Below are positions 35,991 to 44,701 of a DNA stretch of 64,000 nucleotides, in pieces; position 1 is the stretch's first letter, and every line of letters begins with the position of its first letter. The notes below the pieces were generated by a model that searched no databases, was not told where the DNA came from, and was given only the letters and a program-made list of their open reading frames with translations. This DNA comes from Candidatus Gastranaerophilales bacterium (lineage in GTDB: Bacteria > Cyanobacteriota > Vampirovibrionia > Gastranaerophilales > Gastranaerophilaceae), in assembly GCA_944322725.1 (NCBI GenBank), contig CALUPU010000003.1, positions 1 through 64,000 of the forward strand, written 5' to 3'. The translations under genes and the position numbers were made by a program.

Positions 35991-38459
35991 ATGACAGATA
36001 CAGTAAGAGTTTATGATTTGGCAAAAGAACTTAACTTACCCAACAAAGAAGTTATTGAGTTGTTGGATACTAAGCTTGGCGTAAAAGTTAAGTCTCATTC
36101 AAGTGTTATCTCCGCTTCTCAGGCTAAAAAATTAACTGAAATTATTAAAGAGCCCAAGGTTGAACAAGCTAAAAAACCAAAGGCTTTTATTGTAAAAAAA
36201 TCAAAACAAAAGGTTGAAGAACCGGTCAAAGAAGAAAAAACGGAAAAAACGGAAAATACAGAAAAACCGGCGCAAAAAATAAAATTAGGTAAAATCGAAC
36301 AGCCGGTTCCTGCTCCAAAAGTGAAATTGGGCAAAATTGAACCTGTAATAACCAAGCCGGTAAAAACAGCAAAACCTGCTGAAAAAGAAGTTTCCAGACG
36401 TGATTTAAAACTGGGCAAAGTTGAACCCCAAAAGCCTGAAGCCCAAAAAGACGCTGCGCAGTCAGTACAAAAAGCGGAGAAAAAGCCCATACAGCGTCAT
36501 ATAATTCCTCAGGAAATATATGAATCAAAAGGCGGTTCACGGAAAAAAGGCGGAAAAAGACAGGAAAAATCATACCGTTCAAAAGAAGAAGAACAGGAAA
36601 GAATAAGCTTAGAAAAGGCTAATGCCCAGAAGCATAGAAAAAGAACACATATTCAGGAAGAAGTTGAAGAAGTAAAAAGCGTTGTTATAAACCAGCCTTT
36701 GACAGTAGGAGAACTTTCCGAAAAGATTAATAAAGCCTCTGCAGAGATAGTTAAGTTCTTAATGATGCAGGGTATACTTGCTACAGTAAATCAGGTTATT
36801 GATATACCGACTGCAAAAAAAGTCTGCGAAAACTTTGAAATAGAAGTTCAAGAGGAAGATCTTGATGCTTTTATTGAAGAAGAAATGCAAAAAGAAGAAG
36901 AAGCAAAAGAACTTGCGGCAGTTGACCCCAAACTTTTAAAGAGAAGAGCGCCTGTAATCAGCATCATGGGACACGTTGACCACGGCAAAACAACACTTCT
37001 TGATTCTATCCGTGCGTCAAAACATAAGATTGTATCAACCGAGGTTGGCGGTATTACTCAATCAATCGGTGCTTACACAGTTTATTTAAACAACAAAAAA
37101 ATCGTATTCATAGACACCCCTGGTCACGAAGCATTTACAGAAATGCGTGCCAGAGGAGCAAAGTCAACAGATATTGCAATCCTTGTTGTTGCAGCTGATG
37201 ACGGAATCATGCCTCAAACCATTGAAGCAATCAACCACGCAAAAGCAGCAGAAGTTCCGATTATTGTTGCAGTAAACAAATGCGACAAGCCGGATGCAAA
37301 TCCGGACAAAATACTCCAGCAGTTGACAGAACATGGTCTTGTTCCTGAAGAATGGGGCGGAGACACAGTTTGCGTTAAGGTAAGTGCACTGCAGGGTACA
37401 GGTATTGATGAACTTTTAGAATACATTCTGCTTCTTGCTGAAGTTCAGGATTTAAAAGCCAATCCGGATGCCCCTGCGTCAGGTGTTGTAATTGAAGCTA
37501 ACCTCGACAAAGGTAAAGGACCTGTTGCAACACTCCTCGTTCAAAACGGTACACTTAAAACCGGTCAGTGTGTAGTAGTAGGTAATGTTTGCGGTAAAGT
37601 AAGAGCGTTATTATCCGACGCAGGTGAAAGAGTTAAAAAAGCCGCACCATCTACACCAGTTGAGATTCTCGGTCTTACAGAGGTTCCGCAGGCAGGCGAC
37701 AAATTTGAAGTTGTAGAAAATGAAAAAGTAATGAGAGCAATCGTTGCAGAACGAAAAGAAAAAGAAAGAAACTCACGCCTTGAAGCAATGCTTCCGACTC
37801 ATATCAGAAACGAAGTTGTTGGCGAAGGCGATGACGGATTCCAGCACCTTAACCTTATTATCAAAGCCAATACAAATGGTTCTGCTGAGGCATTATCACA
37901 GGCTATTGGACAGTTTAAGTCAAATGAAATTGTTATCAAGCTTATCCACGTAGGTGTCGGCGATATTTCAGAAGCAGACGTTATGCTTGCTGCAGCAAGT
38001 AATGCAATAATTCTCGGATTTACAGTAAAAGAAGACAATAATGCAGAACTTGCAGCACAAAGAGAAGGTGTTACAATCAAGAAATTTGACATTATTTACC
38101 AGATTCTTGAAGACCTTGAAAAAACAATGCTCAGCCTCTTACAGCCTGAAATAAAAGAAGTCGAACTCGGTAAAGCCGAAGTAAGACAGGTATTCAACGT
38201 AGGTAAAACAGGCAGAATCGCAGGCTGTTACGTTACTGAAGGTAAAATTTTCAGAAACAAAACTGCAAAAATTATCAGAGACGGAGAAGTTATATTCACG
38301 GGTACAATTGACCAGCTCAAACGTTTCAAAGATGATGTTAAAGAAGTCGCAACAGGATTTGAATGCGGTATATCTTTTGCCAAATTCAATGACATTCAAG
38401 AAGGCGATATTATAGAAGTATCAACTACAGAAGAAGTAGAAAGACAGGCTCTGGTATAA
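35991..38459 (+). CDS. infB: Translation initiation factor IF-2
   Basis: A GTPase that places initiator tRNA on the 30S subunit and promotes subunit joining. The 822-residue protein has an N-terminal IF2-N module (about 1-50), a disordered Lys/Pro/Glu-rich linker and a second IF2-N module near 234-284. The G domain has MGHVDHGKTT (G1, about 326-335), DTPGHE (G3) and NKCDKP (G4). Domains II-IV follow. The linker contains three KLGK[IV]E repeats (98, 112, 140). TTTGGAG acts as the Shine-Dalgarno sequence. It belongs to the ylxR-infB-rbfA-truB operon. Confidence 0.97.
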   Translation: MTDTVRVYDLAKELNLPNKEVIELLDTKLGVKVKSHSSVISASQAKKLTEIIKEPKVEQAKKPKAFIVKKSKQKVEEPVKEEKTEKTENTEKPAQKIKLGKIEQPVPAPKVKLGKIEPVITKPVKTAKPAEKEVSRRDLKLGKVEPQKPEAQKDAAQSVQKAEKKPIQRHIIPQEIYESKGGSRKKGGKRQEKSYRSKEEEQERISLEKANAQKHRKRTHIQEEVEEVKSVVINQPLTVGELSEKINKASAEIVKFLMMQGILATVNQVIDIPTAKKVCENFEIEVQEEDLDAFIEEEMQKEEEAKELAAVDPKLLKRRAPVISIMGHVDHGKTTLLDSIRASKHKIVSTEVGGITQSIGAYTVYLNNKKIVFIDTPGHEAFTEMRARGAKSTDIAILVVAADDGIMPQTIEAINHAKAAEVPIIVAVNKCDKPDANPDKILQQLTEHGLVPEEWGGDTVCVKVSALQGTGIDELLEYILLLAEVQDLKANPDAPASGVVIEANLDKGKGPVATLLVQNGTLKTGQCVVVGNVCGKVRALLSDAGERVKKAAPSTPVEILGLTEVPQAGDKFEVVENEKVMRAIVAERKEKERNSRLEAMLPTHIRNEVVGEGDDGFQHLNLIIKANTNGSAEALSQAIGQFKSNEIVIKLIHVGVGDISEADVMLAAASNAIILGFTVKEDNNAELAAQREGVTIKKFDIIYQILEDLEKTMLSLLQPEIKEVELGKAEVRQVFNVGKTGRIAGCYVTEGKIFRNKTAKIIRDGEVIFTGTIDQLKRFKDDVKEVATGFECGISFAKFNDIQEGDIIEVSTTEEVERQALV

Positions 38460-38462
38460 ACT

Positions 38463-38816
38463 ATGTCATTAAGAAACGAACGCGTAAGAAAAACTCTCAT
38501 GAAAGAAATTGCTGATATCATACAAAAAGATATCAGAGATCCGCGTATTGCAGGTGTGATTTCAATAACAGATATAGAACTTGCTCATGACAACTCTTTT
38601 GCAAAAGTGTATTTTTCTGTCTTTGCAACTAATGAAGAATCAAAGCAAAAAACAATTGAAGCTTTAGAAGAAAATGTTTCAAAAATCAGATATGAAGTAG
38701 GTAAAAGAATCAGACTCCGCCTTACTCCGGAACTGCGCTTTATACCCGATGATTCTCTTGAACGCGGAACTCATGTCATGGATTTGATTGATAAAATTTC
38801 CAAAGGGGAATTATAA
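38463..38816 (+). CDS. rbfA: Ribosome-binding factor A
   Basis: A KH-fold protein that binds the 30S precursor near the 16S 5' end and aids its maturation. The 117 residues are typical: RNERVRKTLMKEIADIIQK, DPRIAGVISITDIEL, then a C-terminal RLTPELRFIPDDSLERG. It starts three bases after infB and ends six before truB, the conserved order. Confidence 0.95.
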   Translation: MSLRNERVRKTLMKEIADIIQKDIRDPRIAGVISITDIELAHDNSFAKVYFSVFATNEESKQKTIEALEENVSKIRYEVGKRIRLRLTPELRFIPDDSLERGTHVMDLIDKISKGEL

Positions 38817-38822
38817 TCAATT

Positions 38823-39695
38823 ATGTTCGGCTTTCTCAATATCAATAAGCCTGAAGGAATGACATCACATGATGTTGTTGCAGCATTAAGGCGTGCCTTG
38901 AAAATTAAGCAAATAGGCCACACAGGTACCCTTGACCCTATGGCAGCAGGTGTATTGCCTGTTGCAGTAGGCAAAGCTTCGCGTCTTATCGAATACCTTG
39001 AGGAGAATAAAGGTTATATTGCGGAATTGGAATTTGGTAAAGTTTCCGATACCTTTGATACGGATGGTGCTGTTAAAATTTACAGTGACCAAAAAGTAAC
39101 CAGACAAGATGTTGAAAAAGCACTTGAAAATTTTAGAGGAAAAATTGAACAAATTCCTCCGGCACATTCTGCTGTACACTACAAAGGAAAAAGGCTCTAT
39201 GAACTAGCAAGACAGGGCATTATTCCTGACGATATACCAAAGAGAACAGTATTTATAACAAAATTAGAACTGATAGAATTTGACGAAATAAAACAAACCG
39301 CAAGACTAGACATAGAATGTTCAAAAGGCACATACATTCGTTCTATTGTAAACGATTTAGGGATTACTCTCGGCACGGGCGCTGTTATGAGCGGGCTTGT
39401 CCGCACAAAATCAGGCATGTTTAAAATTGACACAGCCATTCCTCTTGCAGCTATAACAGATATACAGGAAGCTGAAAAATATTTGCTTAATCCTGTTGAA
39501 GTTCTATCATATAAGAGTTATGAACTTTCAGAATTTGAGTATCAAAAGATAATACACGGGCAGAGTCTTGTTACAAAATCCGATTTTGAAGACGAAGAAT
39601 ATATATGCCTGACTTTTGACAATGACCTGTGTGCAATTGCTCAATACGATGAAAATTCAAAGAAATTGGTAACAAAGAAGGTTTTTATATCATGA
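38823..39695 (+). CDS. truB: tRNA pseudouridine(55) synthase TruB
   Basis: It makes pseudouridine 55 in the T-loop of tRNAs. The 290-residue protein opens FGFLNINKPEGMTSHDVV and has GHTGTLDPMAAGVLPVAVG with the catalytic Asp, then CSKGTYIRSIVNDLG. Length is normal. It sits directly after rbfA, and its stop overlaps the next ATG by four bases (ATGA). Confidence 0.95.
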   Translation: MFGFLNINKPEGMTSHDVVAALRRALKIKQIGHTGTLDPMAAGVLPVAVGKASRLIEYLEENKGYIAELEFGKVSDTFDTDGAVKIYSDQKVTRQDVEKALENFRGKIEQIPPAHSAVHYKGKRLYELARQGIIPDDIPKRTVFITKLELIEFDEIKQTARLDIECSKGTYIRSIVNDLGITLGTGAVMSGLVRTKSGMFKIDTAIPLAAITDIQEAEKYLLNPVEVLSYKSYELSEFEYQKIIHGQSLVTKSDFEDEEYICLTFDNDLCAIAQYDENSKKLVTKKVFIS

Positions 39696-40570
39696 ATAAG
39701 CTAAAATTAATAACAACGCTGCTTGCATTTTCCCTTATAACATCTCAGACTTTTGCACAAAACTGTGCAGAAACAGCAGCATCAATGTGTCCTGCAGTAC
39801 CTGAGGTTAACGGTCCTGTATCTTCAACATTGAGCAGAGTTACAGGAATGAATGCTATCATTGCGGCTACTCTTGAATCTCAGGTAAGACGCCAAATGAA
39901 CAAAGCACTTACTGGAAATTTCAAGGTAAATATTACTCCTTTCGGAGCCAGAAGCATGCTTCAGGGCAAATTTAAAAGTATAAGCGCTCATTCTGATTCT
40001 GCATATATTGACGGCTTTTACCTTTCCAATGTTACGGCAGAATCTTTATGCGGTTACAACCATTTTATTTATAAAAACGGAGAAGTTTATACAAATGAAA
40101 ACTTTCTTCTCGGTTTCAGTGCAGACATAACCTCGGCTGACCTTCAAAAATCTATATCTACACCTGAATATACAAAGCTGCTTAATTCAATGAATGTAAA
40201 TGTAGGCAACATGTCTTTATTTAAGATTTTTGATCCTAAAGCAGAAATAAAATATGACAGACTTGTTTTTTCGGTCAAAGTTTCGTCACCATTAACATTT
40301 AACGAACCCCGCCTTGTATCTACCAGCATGGGGCTGGCTGTAGAAAACGGCAAATTTTTGTTTACTGATATAAAAACAACGCCGGCAATCGCTTCGACAA
40401 ATCTCAATACAATATTACCGATTATTAACAAATTAAACCCGTTTGTTTTTAATGCTGCAATACTGAATAACCCTCAAAGCAGTATCAAAATAAACGATGT
40501 TAACATTATAGGCGACAAAATTGTTATAAAAGGTCTGGTTATTGTGCCGAAAAACTATTATAATAACTAG
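39692..40570 (+). CDS. Secreted DUF2993/LmeA-like lipid-binding protein
   Basis: A 292-residue protein with a signal peptide (hydrophobic 5-20, cleavage near TFAQ). The mature part has the DUF2993 character: a long helix (TLESQVRRQMNKALTGN), then repeated beta-strands with paired motifs (LQGKFKSISAHSDSAYIDGF, followed by NVTAESLCGY). The family includes mycobacterial LmeA and many cyanobacterial proteins that bind lipids in the periplasm. The fold call is by pattern and has not been checked by search. It overlaps truB by four bases. Confidence 0.7.
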   Translation: MNKLKLITTLLAFSLITSQTFAQNCAETAASMCPAVPEVNGPVSSTLSRVTGMNAIIAATLESQVRRQMNKALTGNFKVNITPFGARSMLQGKFKSISAHSDSAYIDGFYLSNVTAESLCGYNHFIYKNGEVYTNENFLLGFSADITSADLQKSISTPEYTKLLNSMNVNVGNMSLFKIFDPKAEIKYDRLVFSVKVSSPLTFNEPRLVSTSMGLAVENGKFLFTDIKTTPAIASTNLNTILPIINKLNPFVFNAAILNNPQSSIKINDVNIIGDKIVIKGLVIVPKNYYNN

Positions 40571-40599
40571 GTAAATCGGTTTAGCAAAAGGACATTTAT

Positions 40600-41211
40600 A
40601 TGGGATTCTGGTCAAAATTAGTAATACTTGCACTTGCTGCGCTCGCTTTCTTTTATGTCAAAACAAATTTCTTTGACACTCCACATGCAAAAGTTGAAAA
40701 GAAACTTGTAACAGAAGAGCAGGTTGTAGAACCTGTCAAAAAAACAGAGCCTGTAAATTCACAGAAAACAGTTGAAAAAAAGGTACCAAAAACATACGTA
40801 ACAGTATATTTTTTAGGTATGGATAAAAATGATACAGGCATCTTTAAAAAAGTACAAAGAGAGTTGCCACAGGGGCAGTCAAAGTTAAAATTTGCACTTA
40901 ACCAGCTGATTGCAGGACCGTCAGCTTATGAAAAGAATGTCGGAGTTTACTCTGAAATCCCTAAAAATGTAAAAATACTCGGTATAGTAGAAAGTAAAAA
41001 CAAAATAATAATAAATGTTTCAGGCAATATACAAACCGGCGGCGGTGCAGACAGCATATACAGCCGTATGAAACAGTTTATAAAAACCGCACTGGCTAAC
41101 AGCCCTAAAAAGCCAATATATCTATACATTGACGGCAAACAGGCAGAAGTCCTCGGCGGTGAAGGTATAATGATTTCACAACCTTTAAATGAGAATTCAC
41201 TTGATGGATAA
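40600..41211 (+). CDS. GerMN-domain membrane-anchored protein
   Basis: A 203-residue protein with one N-terminal hydrophobic segment (about 5-23, signal anchor). A Lys/Glu/Pro/Val-rich linker (29-65) leads to a GerMN domain (about 66-195), seen in TVYFLGMDKN, LKFALNQLIAGPSAYEK and INVSGNIQTGGG. The domain is found in spore germination GerM and in lipoproteins such as LpqB, usually facing the cell wall. Nothing suggests sporulation here. AAAGGAC precedes the ATG. It overlaps the HicB-like gene by eight bases. Confidence 0.78.
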   Translation: MGFWSKLVILALAALAFFYVKTNFFDTPHAKVEKKLVTEEQVVEPVKKTEPVNSQKTVEKKVPKTYVTVYFLGMDKNDTGIFKKVQRELPQGQSKLKFALNQLIAGPSAYEKNVGVYSEIPKNVKILGIVESKNKIIINVSGNIQTGGGADSIYSRMKQFIKTALANSPKKPIYLYIDGKQAEVLGGEGIMISQPLNENSLDG

Positions 41212-41473
41212 AGACATAGAATACTATCTCAATTTAGATTGGACGCTTGTTGAAGGAACGGATTTAGACTTCAACGGAAACCCTTATCATTATATTGAAA
41301 TAAAAGAATTTCCGAGTTTTGCGTTTTGCGCCAAAACAAGAGAGATTGCTCTTGCAAATTACAAAAAACAACTCGCTCTTATGCTTCAAATTATGATCGA
41401 GGACGGAGAAAGAATACCAGAACCCGGCGAAGATGACGATGACGGAATCGACTGGGAAAGCATTTGTCCCTAG
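41204..41473 (+). CDS. HicB-like small protein without a HicA partner
   Basis: An 89-residue acidic protein with the degraded-RNase-H-fold pattern of HicB antitoxins: YYLNLDWTLVEG, YHYIEIKEFPSFAFCAKT, then the helix ALANYKKQLALMLQIMIEDG and the family's RIPEPGE. There is no DNA-binding domain at the C-terminus, which is only DDDDGIDWESICP, and no adjacent HicA toxin. It is therefore probably not an active toxin-antitoxin pair. ATG 41204 is chosen; ATG 41189 would overlap the previous gene further. It is the last gene of the operon. Confidence 0.65.
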   Translation: MDKDIEYYLNLDWTLVEGTDLDFNGNPYHYIEIKEFPSFAFCAKTREIALANYKKQLALMLQIMIEDGERIPEPGEDDDDGIDWESICP

Positions 41474-41491
41474 CATTGTATTTAGACAAAT

Positions 41492-41522
41492 AAAAACGCC
41501 CTCATTTATAAAAAACAGGGCG
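41492..41522 (-). terminator. Intrinsic terminator of the sigma factor gene
   Basis: CGCCCT/AGGGCG (41497-41502 with 41517-41522) pairs over six bases with a 14-nt loop. On the minus strand it is followed by TTTTTA. It ends the sigma factor transcript. Confidence 0.65.
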
Positions 41523-41545
41523 CAGATGTATGTTTGTAGTGTTTA

Positions 41546-42454
41546 TTAGTACATGTATGATGTGAGTAAAGCGTTTGTATCAGATATTTCACGCAGTTTT
41601 CTGAGTGCTCTGTTTTCTGTCTGACGGATACATTCTTTTGTCACACCGTAAAGTTTTCCGATTTCTTCCAATGTTTTTCTGCCCCATTCTCCCAGCCCGA
41701 ATCGCATTCTTACAACCGCCTGTTCGCGCTCTTTTAACTGCGAAACAACATATTCAATATCTTTTTTCAGATTTTCGTATTCAGCATTTGCATACACAGA
41801 TGCCTTAGGGTCTTCAAGAATATCGGAAAGAGTAACTTCACTGCCCGAGTTTAATTCGTAAGCTGAATCCATAGAGATTGATTTAGTATAAGCATTTAAG
41901 AAATTATCAATTTTTTCTGCTGAGATATTCATATGTTTTGCAACATCTTCATTTTTTACCTGTGTATTGTATTTTTGTTCAAGAGAAGCTTTTACTTTTG
42001 AAAATTTTGATAGTGTTTCTTGAATATAAACGGGAATCTTCACACAATGTGACTGTTCTGATATAGCTTTAAAAATAGCCTGCTTAATCCACCAGGCAGC
42101 ATAAGTGGAAAAACGATAGCCAAGTTTGTAATCAAATTTTTCTACTGCAACCATAAGCCCGAGATTGCCTTCCTGAATAAGGTCAATCATAGGCAAATGA
42201 GAAATGTGAATAGTTTTTCTGGCAATATTAACAACAAGTTTTAAATTTGCCTGTACCAGTTTTTGTTTTGCTGCCAAAGATTCCTGAGGATTTCCTTCTT
42301 TAGCTTTTTGGGCGGTTTCTTTCTCTTCATCAGGAGACAAAACAGATAATGAAGAAATTTTTCTGATGTACAGATTCAATGAATCATCCTGTGATTGCGG
42401 GACAATGTTGTTAGAATACGGCTTTGTTGAGACTTTGGAAGAACATTTAGACAT
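41546..42454 (-). CDS. RNA polymerase sigma-70 family factor (group 2-like)
   Basis: A 302-residue sigma factor that lacks region 1.1. Region 1.2 is seen in [20 protein letters not shown]. Region 2 is seen in [34 protein letters not shown] and [14 protein letters not shown]. Region 3 follows, and region 4 ends in [18 protein letters not shown] and [18 protein letters not shown], the helix-turn-helix. Size and regions fit the group 2 (SigB/SigC-type) factors of cyanobacteria. It could instead be a main RpoD with a short N-terminus. Its promoter would lie in the 265-base gap shared with tadA. Confidence 0.85.
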   Translation of the reverse strand: MSKCSSKVSTKPYSNNIVPQSQDDSLNLYIRKISSLSVLSPDEEKETAQKAKEGNPQESLAAKQKLVQANLKLVVNIARKTIHISHLPMIDLIQEGNLGLMVAVEKFDYKLGYRFSTYAAWWIKQAIFKAISEQSHCVKIPVYIQETLSKFSKVKASLEQKYNTQVKNEDVAKHMNISAEKIDNFLNAYTKSISMDSAYELNSGSEVTLSDILEDPKASVYANAEYENLKKDIEYVVSQLKEREQAVVRMRFGLGEWGRKTLEEIGKLYGVTKECIRQTENRALRKLREISDTNALLTSYMY

Positions 42455-42602
42455 ACACTTACTCCTAATTTATACTTAATATCTGATTTGTATTGTGATG
42501 AGCGCACGACAATTGCACAGTACAGAAACATCTATCTGCCGTGCATTTTGCGGATAAACAAAAATAAACTAAAGTGACTTAACCTAAAATTTGACCATTT
42601 GT

Positions 42603-42633
42603 GTATATACTTAATATATCACTTAGTATATAC
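42603..42633. promoter_or_regulatory. Paired palindromes GTATATAC, possible operator
   Basis: Two copies of the self-complementary octamer GTATATAC (42603-42610 and 42626-42633) have centres 23 bases apart, about two helical turns. They lie in the divergent region between the sigma factor gene and tadA. A dimeric repressor site is one explanation. The sequence is AT-rich, so chance cannot be excluded. Confidence 0.35.
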
Positions 42634-42655
42634 AAATGCAAGCTTTTTATTAAGA

Positions 42656-42698
42656 AATATTACAAAAATGCATAAAAAAAATGAATTTTTGTAATATT
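42656..42698 (+). promoter_or_regulatory. Stem-loop before tadA
   Basis: A perfect 14-bp inverted repeat AATATTACAAAAAT (42656-42669) with its complement (42685-42698) has a 15-nt loop. A further GTAATAT copy follows at 42701-42707. It lies 22 bases before the tadA ATG, so it could hold an operator or occlude ribosome entry. No named motif is recognised. Confidence 0.4.
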
Positions 42699-42719
42699 TT
42701 GTAATATATTAAGTAGCAT

Positions 42720-43157
42720 ATGGATAAACTATTTATGCTAAAAGCGCTTGATTCTGCCAGAAAATCGGGTGATGACATACCAGTAGGTGCAGTTATAGTT
42801 AAAGACGGCAAAGTTATTGCACAAGCACATAATGAAAAAGAAGCACGCAATGATGTTAGTGCACACGCAGAAATACTTGCCATCAGAAAAGCAGAAGAAA
42901 TTACAGGAAACTGGAGACTGAACGGATGTGAAATGTATGTCACACTGGAGCCTTGCCCTATGTGTATGTGGGCAATTCTGCAATCCAGAATAGACCGTTT
43001 GTTTTTCGGTTCGTATGACACCGTATACGGAGCATTATCAGTTCTGCCGGAAATGATAACAATGTCAAATTCGAAATTATACCACAAAGGGGGTATAATG
43101 GAGCAGGAATGTGACAGTATTCTAAATGAATATTTTAACAAAATGAGAGCGAGATAA
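42720..43157 (+). CDS. tadA: tRNA-specific adenosine deaminase
   Basis: It converts A34 to inosine in tRNA-Arg(ACG) so it can read CGN codons. The 145 residues carry the zinc deaminase motifs: HAEILAIRKAEE (His ligand and catalytic Glu) and TLEPCPMCMWAI (PCxxC Cys ligands). Length is standard. It ends one base before the next gene, so the two are probably co-transcribed. Confidence 0.92.
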   Translation: MDKLFMLKALDSARKSGDDIPVGAVIVKDGKVIAQAHNEKEARNDVSAHAEILAIRKAEEITGNWRLNGCEMYVTLEPCPMCMWAILQSRIDRLFFGSYDTVYGALSVLPEMITMSNSKLYHKGGIMEQECDSILNEYFNKMRAR

Positions 43158-43158
43158 T

Positions 43159-43917
43159 ATGGATTTACAGACAAAAGAATATCTTGATTTACTTGTACAA
43201 ACATACGAAACAAAGGATTTTATAAAAGATGACCCTGTGCAGTTTCCACACAGATTTCAAAACAAAAATGATATTGAAATAGCTGCATTTCTTGCTTCCA
43301 TATTTGCGTACGGGAAACGTGAAGTATTTATCGAAAAGCTTAATAAACTGTTTGAAAAAATGGGAAATAAGCCTTATGAATTTGTTGCATCATTCAACAG
43401 CAACAATCATATTTTAGATGATTTTGATTACAGATTTTCGATTGGTATAGATATTGTTCAAATAGTGCTGATTTTAAAGGCATTATACACTTCAAATGAA
43501 ACTCTGGAATCTTTATTTGCTTATGGCTGGAAAAATACAAAGACTGTTCAAGGAACATTGCAAACAGTGGTTGACTACTTTTATTCAAGGGTTACATTGC
43601 CGGTAACAAAGGGTTTTTACCACTTGCTCCCAAACCCTGCAAAGAAAAGTGCCTGCAAACGATTAAATATGTTTTTAAGATGGATGGTAAGAGACGGAGA
43701 AGTCGACCTCGGGTTATGGAAATTTATGCCGAAGTCAGAACTTTTAATACCGCTCGATGTCCATGTAGCAAAGATTTCCCGTTCTTTAGGACTGCTTGAA
43801 AGAAGCCAGAACGATTACACAGCCGTGCTTGAACTTATGCACAATCTCAAAGAATTTGACTCCAATGATCCTGTAAAATATGATTTTGCAATGTTCGGAT
43901 ACGGCGTTAACAATTGA
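43159..43917 (+). CDS. TIGR02757/DUF2400-family protein
   Basis: A 252-residue soluble protein that matches my memory of the TIGR02757 family. It has a helix-rich N-terminus with FLASIFAYGKREVF, then SACKRLNMFLRWMVRDGEVD and SELLIPLDVHVAKISRSLGL. The helix-hairpin-helix-like C-terminus resembles that of base-excision glycosylases, but the function is not established. It follows tadA by one base. It ends one base from the pseudopilin gene on the opposite strand. Confidence 0.8.
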   Translation: MDLQTKEYLDLLVQTYETKDFIKDDPVQFPHRFQNKNDIEIAAFLASIFAYGKREVFIEKLNKLFEKMGNKPYEFVASFNSNNHILDDFDYRFSIGIDIVQIVLILKALYTSNETLESLFAYGWKNTKTVQGTLQTVVDYFYSRVTLPVTKGFYHLLPNPAKKSACKRLNMFLRWMVRDGEVDLGLWKFMPKSELLIPLDVHVAKISRSLGLLERSQNDYTAVLELMHNLKEFDSNDPVKYDFAMFGYGVNN

Positions 43918-43918
43918 T

Positions 43919-44659
43919 TTAACTTGAGAAGTTTATCATTTCCTGAGTTGTAAGTCCGCCTTTTTCAATATATTCACAGTTCCATGGCGCTCCGAAAGAC
44001 GGAATTTCGCCTGAACCTCCGAACAGCTGCAAAAAGAATACATCATAACCGAATCTGTTAGGTGCTTTTTTACCGTTAACATCTACAGCAAAAATAGGCC
44101 ATTCACTAAAATCATTTACATAAGGAATAAATATCATACCGTCTGTTGTAACTATTGCGGCTTTATTTTGCATGCTGTCATATGACCAGCCGCCACAACC
44201 CGCGGTTGAAGCTTCCAATCCCTCTTCATATTTGTCTTTATCCTCCTGTGAGGCATCTTCCGGCGGAGCAGGATTGTTTTCTTTATAGACTGTATCCTTA
44301 CCCTTGTATTGGGGCATACAACCCTTAGCCACTCCATTATCATTGCAGATTTTTGAGACTCTTAAATTTTCTTTCATAAAATTATATAGTTCCGCACACT
44401 GGCTAAATTGTCTGTCACCATTGTTAGTTCTTGAGTAAAAGCATTTAGGATAAGGTTGAAATCTCGATTCAGCAATAGAGAACTCCACAACCTCATCAAG
44501 TTTTACAACCGCTTTTTTTAATAAAGCAGCGTTTGCACGTTTTTGAGAATTATTTACAACTGCCGGAACAGTAAGTGCAGCTATAACACCTATAATACTC
44601 AGTGAAATAAGCATCTCCGCGAGTGTAAACGCCTTTATTTTTGATATCAGTTTTTCCAT
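43919..44659 (-). CDS. Type IV pilin-like (pseudopilin) protein
   Basis: A 246-residue protein with a prepilin N-terminus: short basic leader MEKLISKIKA, cleavage before F11, then FTLAEMLISLSIIGVIAAL with Glu at mature position 5 and a long hydrophobic helix. The globular part has several cysteines (CFYSR, QCAEL, ICNDN, GCMPQY, GCGGW, WNCEY) suitable for disulphides. Such proteins are displayed by type IV pilus or type II secretion machinery after processing by a prepilin peptidase. It is the last gene of the minus-strand envelope cluster. Confidence 0.88.
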   Translation of the reverse strand: MEKLISKIKAFTLAEMLISLSIIGVIAALTVPAVVNNSQKRANAALLKKAVVKLDEVVEFSIAESRFQPYPKCFYSRTNNGDRQFSQCAELYNFMKENLRVSKICNDNGVAKGCMPQYKGKDTVYKENNPAPPEDASQEDKDKYEEGLEASTAGCGGWSYDSMQNKAAIVTTDGMIFIPYVNDFSEWPIFAVDVNGKKAPNRFGYDVFFLQLFGGSGEIPSFGAPWNCEYIEKGGLTTQEMINFSS

Positions 44660-44701
44660 CTTATAATCCTTTTATATTTAAAATACCCGATTTAATAAAA
44701 A

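Noticed and set aside
37214-37426. Minus-strand frames within infB (for example 36119-36582 and 37214-37426)
   Set aside because: They lie entirely inside a clear IF-2 coding region, have no ribosome-binding sites and are low-complexity mirror images of its linker.
41204-41473. Active HicAB toxin-antitoxin system
   Set aside because: No HicA-like frame lies on either side, and the protein lacks the DNA-binding C-terminus of typical HicB.
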